Shown: in pieces, positions 9,003 through 24,700 of the stretch | How positions within the stretch are numbered: position 1 is the stretch's first letter | Layout: each line of letters starts with the position of its first letter | From: Symbiodinium natans | Taxonomy: Eukaryota; Sar; Dinophyceae; Suessiales; Symbiodiniaceae | Assembly: GCA_905221605.1 (NCBI GenBank) | Contig: CAJNDS010000857.1 | Span: forward strand, 649,817 to 713,816 | Direction: 5' to 3' | Length of the DNA stretch: 64,000 bases | Notes under the pieces: model-generated | The model's input: the letters and a program-made list of their open reading frames with translations, nothing else | The model's database searches: none | What the model was told of the DNA's origin: nothing | Program-made: the position numbers and the translations under genes

Positions 9003-11881
9003 AAAGCAAATGGTCTGAGTCACTGTGCTCCTACGGTTTCACTGCAAGGGTTTTGTCTGTTTGGATCTTGGAATTCTAGGCGATCTTCGACCTTTGCACT
9101 AATGAGTTTCCAACTCATTAACTATAAGAGAAGATCCGCAAGACATTCGGCGCTAAGAGGGGTATCACCATTTACCTGTAGGGGAGGTCAAGGCTGAGAT
9201 CCCGCTTTACCCCATGATGTGTTAAAAGGCCATTGGGGCACGATTTTAACTTGAATTATGATTTGCACTTGAATTACATCGACCGGGTAATAGATGAAGC
9301 GATTTACAATTTACACTTGCCGCAATATCAACAGTACTATCCTTTAAGTCCTGTTCATGAAGCCAATGAAAATACTATTGCTAAGTTAGACGAGGCTAAA
9401 TGCCATGGAAAAAGCAACTGCCAAATTTGCATAGCCAGGCTAGATTTCAAAGTCACGGTTCAGGATCAGCCCCTATAGAAGAACACGCTCAGCCATTGCA
9501 CTTCAAGAGCAACTGGCCCGTCCTCCCCAGAGTTTCCCTCCTATTTCAGCACCCTTCCCCGTTCGCCAGACAAAGACAAAGAGGAAATGATAAAGAAGAT
9601 GGAACCTCCGGAAGGGACAACAGTTTCTTGTTCCTGCCATCTTCCTTCATCTGTTTTCTGACTCATTGCTTGATTCGGAATCGTTCGTTTTTACATGAAA
9701 ACGTGTGGAAAGGTTTCCTCTCTACACTCTCTTCCGTATATGTATATAATCATCAGTCAACGGATAAAGTTTGATAGATGTGGAGCCACAGAACTCCTCT
9801 CTTCTGTTTTTCTCCTTGCAGATGATTGCTGTGTAAAAGACAGACTTGCTCCTGCCAGACAAGTGACGAAAGAGGAAGGGGGAAGAGAGCACTCACTCCT
9901 TTCTTTTACACGCTTTTATGAAGGGGGTCTCGAAGGACATTCACGCACACGTTTATAGGCTGTTATAAGGGGTTCCCGAATTATTGGATTGTGAGCAAAA
10001 AAGGGTTCCGTTAATTTCCAGATATAGTAGGCGAGGAAAGTAATAAGATTTTGAATATTGTAATAACCGCAAAATGCGTCTGTTCATCTCACATTTCTGT
10101 GAAATAGAGCCTGAAGGTCCTGCGTGTTCCTACGTACATATGCATATCTGAAAGAGAGGGTTCTCCCGATTTGGATTCGGCTTTCCCCCCCCACCCCTCA
10201 CCTCGGCAAGCCGCCACCGCTCTGCGGAGCCGGGATCTCCTCACATGCATCAACTTGGACTTAGGAAGGAAGCTCATGGAAGCAACTCCCAGACCTGTCA
10301 GGGAGAATTCATGCGAACTGTTGGAGAGCCCATCGCACCTGCTCAGCACGGCGGCGCCTGGGGCAGGCAAAAAGACATGACAAAGAGCCCACCCTACAGC
10401 CTCACACAGAGACCTAGGAAGCATGGCTCAGCGCACTTGACCTGCGCGGAGCACCGCGGGGCACAGAAGGTGGGCGCTCGGACCTAAGCAAAAGAACAAA
10501 GTGGTGAATTTGGAGGGACCTTGCGATTCCAATCCCTGAGGCATGCTCGGGCCCTTTGATGGTTGTCGCCTGGCTCGGCGCAGCTCCTCGAAAGAGGCAA
10601 CGCGTGGCACGAAAGGTGCGGCGCGATCGCTTCGTCTCTTCTCCTTTGGGAATGGGGCTGAGGACTGAGATTCGTGAAGTTCTTGGGTTCGTGGGGTTCG
10701 TACACTCTTTTTGCCTTGTCTTTCCTGGGCCATGTCTGCCGCACCTCTGACCCTCTGGCTCAGGACTATTTCCCGTGTGCGTCTCTGCATTGAGCTCCAA
10801 TCAGTGGTGCACTTGGGGAGGAGCTGCCAAGCTTCGAGATCCAAAGGCTCACAGTGCGCCTCTGCGCGGTAGCCAAGAAGCCAGCTTCAAAGTAGCGAGA
10901 AAAAACAAAAAGGAACGGAGAAGATAGGAAAAGGATAGGAGAAGACAGGAGAAGACAGGAGAAGATAGGAGAAGATAGGAGAAGAGGCCAAACTCGCATG
11001 TGCCGAGCCGCTGCTTGTTCGACCCTCGTTTCTTGCGTTCAACCCCCCCCCCCACCAACTCTGCACATGGCCGGGCCTTGCTTAAAAGCCTTCAAAAAAC
11101 AAGCTGGGGGGCTTGGCTTATAAAGGCTTTAAAAGGTCTCTTAACGTCTCTTAAGCATCCGTGGTGACTCCAGCTCCTGGCTGCGGTCGCTCTCCTCGGA
11201 GGGCTCCTCGCCTTGAGCTCTCAAGTTGAGACGATTGAGACGGCGACTCCGAGACATTTCAGGGAGATTTGGCGGAGAAAAAAAGACATCTCTTCGGTCG
11301 GATTTCGGATTTCTGGGGCTGCTGCCCTCCTGGGGAGCACTTGGTGGCTGTGGCTGCACCTGCTTTGCAGTGAACTCACAGAACCGTCGGAGACCCGGCT
11401 TTCCCAACTTTGGGCGTTTCTGCTTTCGGAGCTTTCGTCTTGCGCAGGTCGACCCGTTTACCCGAAGCCGGTGCGGATTGTAGGGTGCAAACTCCCACCT
11501 GAGGCACCACACGAGACGACTCGCAGCGATGGTGTCACTAATGCTTCAGCGATTCACCCTTTTTATCACTTTTATCCCTGTGACGGAATGTAAAAAAGAA
11601 AAACACTCTCCGGACCTCGACGCGGCGGCGGGGAGGGGCCTGGGCAGAGAACGCAAGATGCGCAAAAGAGCTTCTTCTTTGCCTAACGCAATCCCCTGCT
11701 TCTTTCTGCCTCTCCCTGCTCTTCAGATGCATCGGGATGCATCCGGCCTTGCGTCCTGGGGGAGGGAGACCTCGGCTCAGGCGACGCTCTCGGCCTGCAA
11801 GCGGCACGGCGTTCCAAGAGCTGCAAAAAGCGATGGCAGCGATACTCCAAACACCCCCAACGCAAAAAAAAAACAACACAC

Positions 11882-11913
<32 letters not shown>

Positions 11914-13780
11914 CAAAAAGTTCTCTCGACTCTTGGCCTGGTGTCGGCCTGGTCGCCTCCGAAGCTTTTTCGGTCAGAGAGAGAGAGAGAGGCAACAAGA
12001 CAAGAAACAAAAGGAGAGGGGGAGAGACAGGAGGACAATGTGCTTCTGAAGAGAGAGAGAGAGAGAGCTCATCTGCCCGGCCTGCGCTCGAAACCCTCTC
12101 CATGCCGCTTGCAGCTGCATCGCAGCTAAGACCTTGCACAAGTGGCTCATAGTGGCTCGGTGGCTGAAAGAGGTGGTTTGTAACGCAGCTGTTCTGTTCG
12201 TGTCTCAACCGAATCTCTGACCGCAGCAGTCTCTGCCGACACGCGTTGGGCTCCTTGAGGTTTGCATAGAGCCTTGGGTCTTTTTCTTCGCTGGAGAAAC
12301 TTGTAGCCGCGCGCCGCGCCACACTGCTTTCACACTGTTTTTTCCTTGAGGCTGAAACCGAGCTGTCCCGAAGCCACAAGAGCTTGAGCTGCATGAGGTA
12401 GCCCTGGCACGCGGCCTCCCAAAAAAACCGAACCAGTCAGCAAAACCAGGCACGCGCGCGGGCTCAGCAGCTCAGCGGCTCAGCGGTCAACAACCCAAGC
12501 TGCTCAGAGATGGGGGCCCTTCTAAAAATGACCAGAAAATAGTCTCGCAAATCCTCTGAGATCACCGAGAGTTGCCCTCTTTGCAAAGACAGTACACGCT
12601 GAGAAAAGCAGCGCCTGTATCAGCGATGCAGCTGAGCATTCGGAGGACGTGTGCCCTGCGCAGGGGCATGCCGCGCAAGTGACAAAAGACAATATTCCAT
12701 ATAAACTATAAGTCTCTAGGGCACAGAAACGGTCAGTGCAATTGGGGAAGAGCATGTGATGACAGGGATTCTGATCGTAAGGCAATTGGCACATTCTTCG
12801 CGAGGGAAGCAAGGCCCTCTGGGCCGTCTGACAGATTGAACTTTTCAAGCCCTGCGAGATGCCTTGCTGGGATGCATCCAGCACCATGACGGCCTGCAAT
12901 ATGCTACGCTGTGGGATACGCAATGATACGCAGATGCACGCACCCAGGAAGACATTCACAAGAGGAACCCCCCTCAAACGAACGAACTATTCTGAACTTG
13001 ACCAGCACAAAAAACCGCACAGGCAGCAGCTCCTGCTCTCGGGGTCCTCACAAAAGCGTGAGCTTCAACAAAGCGAGGACTCAGCGCATCCGAGCATGCC
13101 CGGCCAGTCCTCTTCGCCGTACGCTCGCTTCCATCTGGCCACTCTCATAAGCATCTTCCTCGAAACGACGAGTTCCGAACTGCCCTTAAAGCTTAGCCAT
13201 TCTTAGCCATTCTTAGCCTCTGCAAGACACCTTCCGTCCCACTTTCCGATTTCCCGCTTCGGACCCCACTCTGTCCAGAAGGTGCGCGGCATTGCGCAAC
13301 GCTACCAGCCCTTTGCTCTTGCGCGCAGACGTGCTAAAGAGAGGGGAGAAAACACAAAACAAAGAACGTGGGCTCTGCTGCCAACCCTCCACGCCGATGC
13401 CGACTGCCGCCCCTTCCCCTTTTTCCTCCAAGCTGCCTCTGCCTCTGCTCTGTGCGCTGCAGCACACTTCAGCTGTGAAGCTTCCGGATCCACTGCAAGA
13501 GCTTCTGCTTTTTGTTTTGTTGAGTGCGTTCTCATGCACAGCGTGATGTCATCACGTTCTCAGGTTCAGGAGCTGGGGGGGGTGTGCCGTTCTTTCTGCC
13601 GTGCAAGATCTGCTTTCTGTTGGAATGTTTCCCTGCAGCTGGGTGGCCGAGACTCGTTGGACACATCTTTCTTGCGCAGTTCGATCATGTCACATATTGG
13701 CCGCCTCCGGCCACAACCCCTAACGCCGTTGCATAGCTGTAAGATAGTTCTTCTTACCCTCATAATCCTGCGGTCCCCAT
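9003..13780. other. No gene recognised; AT-richer patch and simple repeats
   Basis: I could not support a gene on either strand. Bases 9230-9480 are clearly richer in A and T than the surroundings and contain an 81-codon plus-strand ORF without recognisable motifs. A 10-base repeat (AGGAGAAGAT-like) fills about 10926-10985. A CA tract lies at 11876-11912, and GA tracts lie at about 11974-11991 and 12047-12067. The remainder looks like ordinary non-coding dinoflagellate DNA. Confidence 0.5.
9101..9119. other. Short perfect hairpin
   Basis: AATGAGTT-TCC-AACTCATT is an 8-bp stem with a 3-base loop, upstream (in the minus direction) of element 1. It may lie in the 5' leader or LTR of the element. 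No function is assigned. Confidence 0.4.
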
Positions 13781-16100
13781 CAAGTCGCTTCAGCTGCACT
13801 CTGCTGCACTCAACTCGACACTCGCCTCCGACTCGTTGTCATCGTCCTCATCATCAGAACCGCCTTTCTCGCACTCGGTCGGTGCCAAAGAGCTCATGCA
13901 CTCCTTAGATGTGCAGATTGCAAGGGAACGGATGGTGACGCAGCTTGCAGCTTGTACGCGCCTCGAACTACTCGTGCAGACTCGTGCATTCATCCCCTAC
14001 GAGCCCTCGGACACTGCTCCTGCCCAGGTGTCAGTCTCGGCTGTGTCATCCGTCTCCGAAGCCTGCAGGATGTTGAGAAGGTGCAATGCGTAAGCAATCT
14101 GCAAACTGCAAGCTACAGGCACTCAAGTTGCGCCTTGCCAATAGTCCACATTGCATCCTGCCGCGCTGGCTCGTGCAAGTTCTGCGAAAGCGCAGCTAAT
14201 ACAACAGAGAGCGAGAGTCCTCGTCACACAACGTGAGAAGAGGCCGCGGCTCAAGGGCGCCGCTTTCAACCTCCTGCAGAGAACAAACATGCAAAAGTTG
14301 ACGGAAACACGGAGGAGGATCCGAACAAACGAACACACGAACAGGAACACGCTGCGTTCGCACGAAGCGCGTTGCGTTTTATGACGTTCTTGATGCTTGC
14401 GCTGCACAACGCATTTACATGTGCGTTGTGTTTCTGTGTTTTTGTGACACGGCACATGTACATATAGCTTGACCCTAAAATACCTCAAACCCTCAATCGC
14501 GAAATGTGGTGGCCACGTTCGGGCCGGAGTGATTGCGCACGATGGCGCGGCCCGTTCTTGGCGAAATCTGAAAGAACCCCAAACCCATAAATTCCTGTAA
14601 GCCTAAGAGCCTGAAAGCGTAAAGCATGCAAGCCTACGCCATCCTAAAAACCCTCAAACACCCTCAAACACCCAAGCTCAAACTCTGAACCAAAACGTAC
14701 ATGTATGGCCCGAAAGGCCATATTTGGGCCTTGCCTTCTCAAATTGAGTACCGAAATGTTGGCGCGATTGCGTCTTTTTCGTTCTACTTGCAGTTCGGCT
14801 GATTCTGTGGTTCGGAGGGATCAGGCGTACTGAAGATGGAACTATTGTGCACAGAATTTGGCTGCCAAAACCAACTTACAGTGTTGATAAACCTCCCAAA
14901 ACCATATTTCATTGACGTCAAAGTCTGAAACCGACCGTCAATACGTCCCAGGGCCACTGATCTCAGGAGGCGTTAGCCATTGTTAGCACGCACGAACATC
15001 CAAGCAGCTCCTCTCCCCTTAACGGCAGAGCTTTCTCCTACACGAACTTCCGCTAACTTGTCCCTTTCGTCACACATGCAAAACCTTTTGGGCCAACATA
15101 GAGTAAAGAAAGAGTTGTCTTTGGGAGGTTCGAGTGGTGTCCCTTTCGCGAAGCCACCCGCTTGCAGAGAAAGTGAGGCTCTGAGGCAGCTGAACTGATG
15201 CAGACTTCAAGACTTCAAGCTCAACCCTGGCCTCCAGCTCAGAGCCTCTCGCAGAGTCCTGGTGCAGAGACGGGGACGCATGAGAGCCCTCAGAATTTAG
15301 AAGCATGCGGAACACTCGGCGCACTCGGCGCACCCGGTTCTCATTCCAATCCTCTATGCCGAGCTTACTTTCCGCACATCCAACTCTACACTCGGTGCCA
15401 CGGCTGGAAGCCCCCACAGCAAAAAGACTATGCGAAAATCTCCGTCTGCGAGTGCACAGACCCGATTACTGATGTGGTCTGCTCGAGACTGGCGCATAAC
15501 ACAGAGTGCAGCCTTGAACTGCTGCCTATGTTCCGATGTATGAGACGGTAGCAAGGGGGTACAGTTGGCACTTCTGATTTTGTGTCAGAAGTCATCCTTC
15601 CTTCTAAGGTCCTAGGCAGCCCTGGTAGACACTGCTGCTTCGTCGAATACGTAGAGTGCATGCCGCAAGCTGCAAACGGCTGCAAGATGCTCTACTTCAG
15701 CGTGGCCAACTCTGGGCCTGGTGCTCGGACAGCTCCTCCTCCTTGCATAAAAGAAGTAAGCGAAGATAACTTGGCTTCAGCTTAGAACGTGCCTGACAGA
15801 CAGAATCGGAATGCAACCTCCCTGTACAGTAGCCTGGCCAGCTTAAGGGAAGACCTGCGCGCCACATTTACAACAAACGCCCCTCTGCGTATATACATGC
15901 TTATATCATATCTATACATATGCATATACGTATATGTGTGTGTGACAGAGAGCTCTACTCAACACGCCCGAACAAAAGCTGTTCTGAACGGCCACAAGCT
16001 GGGCGGCATCCTTGAGAACTAAAATGTTCAAAAGCACGTTCTGTGCTTGGCCTCTCCTCTCTAGATTGATGTGATGCCACGACATTGTGTGCAGCTACAT
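13780..16100. other. Mostly non-coding; two weak minus-strand exon candidates
   Basis: On the minus strand, about 13800-13920 can encode a strongly acidic segment (GGSDDEDDDNESEASVE) followed by a CAG. About 13999-14061, after a CCTGCAG acceptor, can encode ASETDDTAETDTWAGAVSEG and a stop. These may be exons of an acidic protein or chance. Nothing else in this stretch is supported. Confidence 0.2.
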
Positions 16101-16890
16101 CTATACTCGTCGTTTCCATGAATCTCCCGCAAATCCTCGTCGCACTCGAAGACGACCCAGAGGTCACGCGGCACGAAGCCCTGATCAAACAAGGGCACAA
16201 CTCTTGCAAAATTCGGTCTACACCACGGTGCAGTCACTAATGCCGCACTGTGTCGCATCTGTCCTCCAGCTCTGGCTCAGGATCATCCAAGCTTAAGAAA
16301 TCCTCCCAGCAGTCTCTCATGACTCAAAATGGTCTGAATCGGTCTGCAAGCCCACTGCAAGCCCACTGCAAGCCCACTGCAAGCACCACGGCTTCGGGCC
16401 TGGGCTGAGATGGCTGTGTTGAGCCCGCCAGCGAAGAGCTGCTCCTCGTCGGAGTCTGAACCTCTCGGGTCACAATGAGTCCGAGGGGATGAAAAAGGGG
16501 TGAGAAAGAGGGTGAAAGTATGATCCACGGGACACCACACCTTCCCAGCTTTGATGAACGAAGTCAGCCCAGCCCAGCCGACCTTCGGCATCCTGTGCAG
16601 AATGTACGAGAAAGGGCAGAAAGGGAAAACAAGCCGAGATGCCATCCAACGCCTCGTGCTCCCAAATGCCCACGTTACCAACTCCACCGAACATCACCGA
16701 ACCCTCGAAACATCCCGTAACCCACGGCAACAACTGGTCTCCACAAATCGCAAAAACTCGGGCAGGGCACGTGCACAGATTTTGGGTTCAAGTGGAAGAC
16801 ATCGAACCGACCCGGAAGAACACACAAGACAAGCGTATGCGACAATAGAGCACAAGACCCACCACATCTTCTCACGGGGAAAACTACTTG
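16100..16890 (-). other. Possible exons of an unidentified minus-strand gene
   Basis: Three short minus-strand segments look protein-like and are bordered by AG acceptors and possible donors. About 16559-16600 gives DAEGRLGWADFVHQSWE and is followed by GT. About 16383-16465 gives RGSDSDEEQLFAGGLNTAIS. About 16120-16190 gives GFVPRDLWVVFECDEDLREI. They could belong to one gene read from 16.9 kb downwards, but I recognise no family and cannot join them with certainty. Confidence 0.25.
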
Positions 16891-17001
16891 GACGGCACAA
16901 TTCGTGTTCGGTGATTCTCCCTTCTCTTAGCACGTGGTTGGCACCTCCTTGTCCAGGCGAGACGCCTCGCAAGGGGGGCGAAAGTGGGGGAAAGATAGGG
17001 G

Positions 17002-17092
17002 AAGAAGGGAAAGAAGGGAAAGAAGGGAAAGAAGGGAAAGAAGGGAAAGAAGGGAAAGAAGGGAAAGAAGGGAAAGAAGGGAAAGAAGGGAA
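17002..17092. repeat. Minisatellite, 9-bp unit GAAGGGAAA
   Basis: About ten head-to-tail copies of GAAGGGAAA form a purine-only strand. Because the unit is a multiple of three, every frame stays open across it and yields meaningless ORFs. Confidence 0.95.
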
Positions 17093-18102
17093 TGGGGACA
17101 CACTGGAGGCTGCGGGGGGCCTTCCGGCCCTGGCGAGTGCCCGGGCGCGGGGAGCACGGCTCCACGTCGGCCTCGGCCTCCAACAACTCGAAGACAAATC
17201 CGAGAGAAATCCGAAATCCGAGAGAAAGCCGAGAGAGCTGAGAGAGACCTGCTGAGAGAGCTGAGAGACGGAGGATCACACCAAAGAGAAGAAGCAGAGA
17301 GATCCCCATACGTTCCCACTTTTTGCGAAATCACGCATATGACCCCACGGCCTCGTCGAGCCAAGGCTTCCCACCTGCTCAGAGCAACTATCATCCACGC
17401 AACGCTCGTGCTCCAATGCTCAATTGAATACTCTATGCCTGTGGCTCCGCGACTGCTCTCGCATGGCTCACAGTCAGACCCAGCTTTCACCACTTTTCAA
17501 AGATAGGGGTTGGCCACAAGAATAAACAGCAAAAGCCTCAAACCTGTCAAGCATTGGAAATCGTCACTCCGATGATCTGCGACGCAGACAGCGACTCTGT
17601 CCGAGCCTTGTCCAATCTTGTTTGCAGCATTTTGCAAATGGAATCCCCAGCGGACAGAGGACACAAAAATGGCGTGCTCTTGTGAACTGTGACATATCCG
17701 GCTTCGTGCGAATCTACAAGCCGCCTTGAGCAGTGCCACCATGACTCGGATGATGCCCATGATGCGTGGACTCAAACACAGCGTACTCTTGCGTACGGTG
17801 CCAGATTCTTGCTCAACGTGTGAATCTACGCAGTGGCGCGATGCTCACGTTCCCGGTGGACCCTTGTGAAATGTGAAACCCTGCTTCCATGTGCGAATTT
17901 ACAACCGGGTGATGCTCATGATCCATTGCATACTCTTGTGAATGGTTGAGTTTGCGCATCCACAAGGGCACCGTGCGCGCGTGTTCGACCAACCCCACCC
18001 CCGGCTTAGCACCTTGGTGAGGGACCGCGGAGGGAAGAGCTTTTGTTCCTCCTTCGAAGTGGGCTTGCCGAGTGCCCGACTCCAACCCGAGCCGTCCGGC
18101 TT

Positions 18103-18120
18103 GGGGGGGGGGGGGGGGGG
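18103..18120. repeat. Poly-G run
   Basis: A run of about 18 consecutive G follows GGCTT. Similar C or G runs occur at 23597-23616, 24178-24210 and 24247-24292. Confidence 0.9.
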
Positions 18121-18295
18121 CGGGCCACATGGAGGTTTGGGTGCACACACACTTCCCTGCGGCACCCTGGCTCGGATTGAGGGCCCGGAGCGTTGAACTG
18201 TTCTGAAAGACAACTAGAGTAAACTCGGCCGTCCGCCTGCCAGGTCGCCACATTGTCCTCATGTGCAAGATGGGTGTGTGATTCTCTAACACACA

Positions 18296-18532
18296 GACAG
18301 ACAGACAGAGAGAGAGAGAGAGAGCAAGAGAGAGAGAGAGAGCAAGAGAGAAAGAGAGAAAGAGAGAAAGAGAGCAAGAGAGAAAGAGAGAAAGAGAGAA
18401 AGAGAGAAAGAGAGAAAGAGGGACAGAGAGAAAGAGAGAAAGAGAGAAAGAGGGAAAGAGATAAAGAGAGAAAGAGAGAAAGAGAGAAAGAGAGAAAGAG
18501 GGAAAGAGAGAAAGAGAGAAAGAGAGAAAAAT
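18296..18532. repeat. Purine microsatellite (GA/GAAA)n
   Basis: About 235 bases of GAGAGA and GAGAAA units lie on the plus strand. The open frames here are a product of the repeat. Confidence 0.95.
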
Positions 18533-18786
18533 CACACAACAATCGCTGAACATGACTAGTTGGTCACCGATCCTGGGCAGCTCCATCCCCGGTCACTGCG
18601 CTGTTCCCAGGCTTGGTGGGAGGCTTCGTCCTTACCAGTCAGAGCCGATCTCAATTTTGGTAAACTGATTCAAGCCTGTCAAGAGACATCAGAAAGCGTG
18701 CGTCTCAAAAAGAGGAGGGCGGGTGGGGGGGGGTTGGGGGCACGCCTCCAAAGACTGGCAAGGACCACACGGACTTGAAGGGTCTT

Positions 18787-19480
18787 TGCATTCGGATGGG
18801 CCGGATGGGCCGGATGGGCCAGATGGGCCCGATCCGGCAGCAGATGGCCAGCTCAGCGTTTCAAGAGAAGCTTCGAGAAGCGCGCTCTGCGCAATGGAGC
18901 TGCATGCGCTCCACTGCGGGCGCTCCGCCCGCTCCGCCAGCTCCGCCAGCTCCGCCAGCGCCAGCAGCGGCTCGAACGCCGAGCTCTCTGAGCTTTGTGG
19001 CTCCGGCGGCTCCGGACCCTTCAAACCCTTGAATCTCGGGTCTCTGGATGTGTCTGGGTCTATCGGGTCTCTCAAGGGGTCTCTCGGCTCTGCATCCTCC
19101 TCTGACTCACCCTCGGAGTCGCTGGGAGATGCAGTTCTCGGCGCATCCTCGGAAGGAGTTGGATTGAGCTTGCGCCCGTTGCGCCCCCTCTCCTCCCGGA
19201 TCCTCCACACATCCAGGACTGAACCCCCGTCCGCCCGGCGTGGCCTCGAGGCAACAGAGAGGGAGAGAGAGGGAGAGAGAGAGAGAGAGATAGACGGCCC
19301 TCTGATTTGTCCCTATATACTATGGTTCGACGACGGCTTGTCCGGCCTGTGGCCGCCAGCCGCCGACCGAGGCCGTGCCCCGAGCGCCAGGAAGGCGGCG
19401 GCCAAGGGGGAGGTCGGAGTGGAGGTGCACTCCGTGCACTCCGTGCACACCGTGCACTCCGTGCACTCCGACTCCGTCGA
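18787..19480. repeat. Cluster of three short 9-bp minisatellites
   Basis: GGATGGGCC is repeated at about 18797-18832, CTCCGCCAG-like units at about 18928-18965, and TCCGTGCAC at about 19427-19473. A GA tract lies at about 19257-19290. Long frames are open on both strands (plus 18723-19607, minus 19210-18689). Their low-complexity composition and lack of motifs mean I do not call them genes, although the acidic minus-strand one could contain a real exon. Confidence 0.8.
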
Positions 19481-19639
19481 TGCGCATTCCTGGCTTCGGT
19501 CACGGTCCAAGGCCAAAACGAAAGGCTCCATCCAGGCCGTATTGGCGGTGGAAACCCTTCTCTTCGTGGCCACCGTGGCTACCGTGGCTCAAACCAGGCT
19601 TGGCTGATAAAGGGTTGCGAGACAGAAGCGTGCTGCTGA

Positions 19640-21771
<2,132 letters not shown>

Positions 21772-24700
21772 CTGGGCTCCGAGTCGAAGCGGAAGTTTCC
21801 GCAACAACCGCGCGACGAAGGCTTTGCCTTCGGCCGGGCAGTCTGCGGGGAAGTTGAGACGTTGCCTCGTGCGACACTTTGCAAAATCCGGACTCACTAT
21901 TGCTGTCATTCTCAGAGAGTCAAAGAGCTGCTCAAAGGTTCTTCCCATGCTTCGGTGCCGAGCGGCTCTTGGCTTCGGCGAATGGCCAGCAGCCTCTCGC
22001 CCGTGTCCTCGAGCTCCTCATCGTCGAAGGGCCTCGTTGTAAGTTCACAAACAAAGCGCCCAGACACAGAGATTTTCGGAGCGTTTTCGGCGCATTTCGG
22101 CATGACATGTCTCATGCGTCTTCCCCGAGCGGCAGCTGCTGGCACAACATCTCCTGAAGTGCAACGTGGAAGATCGTGGAAGTGTGTCAGATGTGTCAGA
22201 TTTCTGCCACACCACAAAGACAGGGATGTCGATAGGCATCGAGCACTAATCTCACGGCAAGCAACGTACATCAGCACGCCCAGCGACCACCAGTCGGCAG
22301 AGTTGTCGTGATAGTGTGGGGGGTCGATCATCTCCGGGGCCATGTAGTCTGGCGTCCCGGCCTCCAGCTGCGAAGTCGAAGAGACTCTAAGACCCCTCTG
22401 AGTGGCCCTCACAGTGAGGGTACATGATGCTCAGTCGTGGCGGGTCTCCTGCGTGTTTGTCTTGCCCACCACGAAGCGCGCCAAGCCCATGTCGCAGACT
22501 TTTCCGTAGCCCCTCGTGTCCAGCATGATGTTCCTGCTGGGCTGTGCGCTTGCTCGCGCTGGCTTGCGCTGGCTCGCGCTGGCTGTGCGACTGTTTGCTT
22601 GGATACCGGCATGGCGGCATGGCCTACTTTTTTTCAGCCCGAGCACTCTGGCTTGAGGTCTCTGTAGATAATCTTCCGCTCGTGCAGGTGCTCCAACGCA
22701 GCGATCACGCACCCAGCGTAGAAGGCCTCAGCCGCGCCGAAACGGGGCAAGAGTAGCAAAAAACCGTGCGCCAGAGTCCTGAATGTCCTGAGAACTCGAA
22801 GCAAAAGTGAACTGCCCTTTGAGACAGCGGCAGAAGTGTAGCCACGAGGCTGGTCAACCAGGAAAATGTCCTCGGCCCGGTTACTTGGAACTTTCCTCGA
22901 AACCCTGTCCCGACCCTTCAACTTTCGCGAACACCGGCACATGTGCCCGCACAGCGTACCCTTGTTCTACACCCCTGATGCTCCGCCAAAACAACGCAGC
23001 TCATTCTGTGAAGGTTTCGGCAAGAAAATACAGCTCGAAATACGAGGTTTGCTACGTGGGAGGAAGCGTTCCCACACTACGCTAACAACGCGCCATTCAC
23101 CATGCAACACCTCACGTTTGTAGCAAGACAACCTGCCCTGGACAACAAGCTGTCCTGGTGGGAGCTGAACAAACCATACAGGTCCCCACCAAGTGCGACC
23201 TCCAGCAGGAAGTAAACGAACTGATGGTCCTGTCTGATCGTGCAACTGACGGTCGTATCGATGCTGGGGTGTCAAGCCACCACGTGCACAAGAACGTTCA
23301 GCTGCATTCGGTGAAACACATGATGTGTTTAACACATCGAACTAGACACTGCGAAACTTCGAGGCCTCACCTCTTTTGGAAGACCTGACACTAACAAGAT
23401 ACCAACAAAACACCGAAAAAAGTTGGGCCTTCTGGGAAATGAGTTTGATTGCGTTGTTCGCTGAAAATCTTTGGATTTTGGTAAAACAATCGGGAGAACG
23501 ACTAGGGTCCCGTAGTACGAAGGCTCGAGGCCATCGTCAGGGATGCGGATCCAAGGCGGAACCGGATAAGCACAACCCTCACAGATACGCAGCTGCCCCC
23601 TTTCCCCCCCCCCCCCCCCCAAAGGCCTCTCCCCTCTCTTTTCCCTCTCTTGGGCATCCAATCTGTTCGGGGTCTTAAGACTACAAACCACCTCTGGGTA
23701 CTCTGCACGTGGCTTTTCTATGTTTATGAGGGGGGCCCGGTGGTAACAGAAGTGTGGTGACAATAAAGTCCCGCTGGCCCAGAAGCCAACATGCCAACAT
23801 GTTGCTGCAGATAGCTTTAGAGTTGAATTGCTAGAGATTTTTTTGGCGCAGCTGGGCAAAACAGCTCCAGAGGCTTCGGTCTGTAGAGTTTAGGCGGCAG
23901 CGCTTCAGACAGCCAGCTCTCCCTCGGAGATGGATGTGGCTCAGACAACAAGCCTCGAGTTTGAGAGGCGGACTTCAAAGAAGCCTGCTGAGCCTCCAGG
24001 GCCTGGATGTCGGCAAACTGCCAACGATCTCACACTAGCAGTTTCCTTCTTCAAGTCCTGTGTTTACAAGGGGCTCGAAAACCAATCCGGAAGGGGTACC
24101 CCTTCCCAGCCCCTGAGATGACAACAGTACCTGAGGCGGCAAAAGGTTCAAGGAAAGCAAACCGGACCCCAACCCCCTCCCCCCCCTCCCCCCCTCCCCC
24201 CCTCCCCCTCTTTCCCGAACCCTCATGCCGAGGGAGAAAATACGAGGGGGGGGGGGGGGGGGGGGGGCGAGCGAAGGAAGGGGGGGGGGGGTGAGCGGTA
24301 TTTATGAAAGCGTGCGTCCCTAACTGTCGGTGTAATACTTTGTGGTTTATGCGTGGCTTCAACAGAAAGCACGCTAATCATGGCAGGATTGGGAAACGTG
24401 CTGGATATCTTCTGAAACTGTGAGCTCATGCTCGGTCGGCATTTAAGGGTCGGCGCGCTTGCTCTTCTCCACAAGGATCTACAAGCGGGCAAAATGGGAC
24501 AAACTGTTGACTAACATTGCACACGGTGGGTGGATAGTTCGACCTCAAAGTCATCGATTCTTACTCGGGACACAAGGCGCGGTAATCCCGAAACTTGTCT
24601 TGAAGGACGGGACATTGTCAGCCGCCAGCCTGAAACTGTCCAAATGGCAATGCTCCCCGAACACAACCGCTCTTCCTCTTCCTCCTCTTCCTCCTCTTCC

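Noticed and set aside
9161-9169. GGTATCACC near element 1
   Set aside because: A single copy outside element 2 can be chance. A primer-binding-site reading (TGGTGATACC on the minus strand) was considered, but no LTR end in CA lies beside it.
10926-10985. Possible regulatory purine box
   Set aside because: It is a simple 10-bp tandem repeat with nothing nearby to regulate.
16551-17506. Overlapping plus-strand ORFs with Lys-Glu-Gly or Arg-Glu repeats
   Set aside because: They are read-through of the GAAGGGAAA repeat.
18723-19607. Plus-strand ORF of 294 codons
   Set aside because: It is kept open by 9-bp minisatellites; the low-complexity Ser/Gly/Ala composition has no domain.
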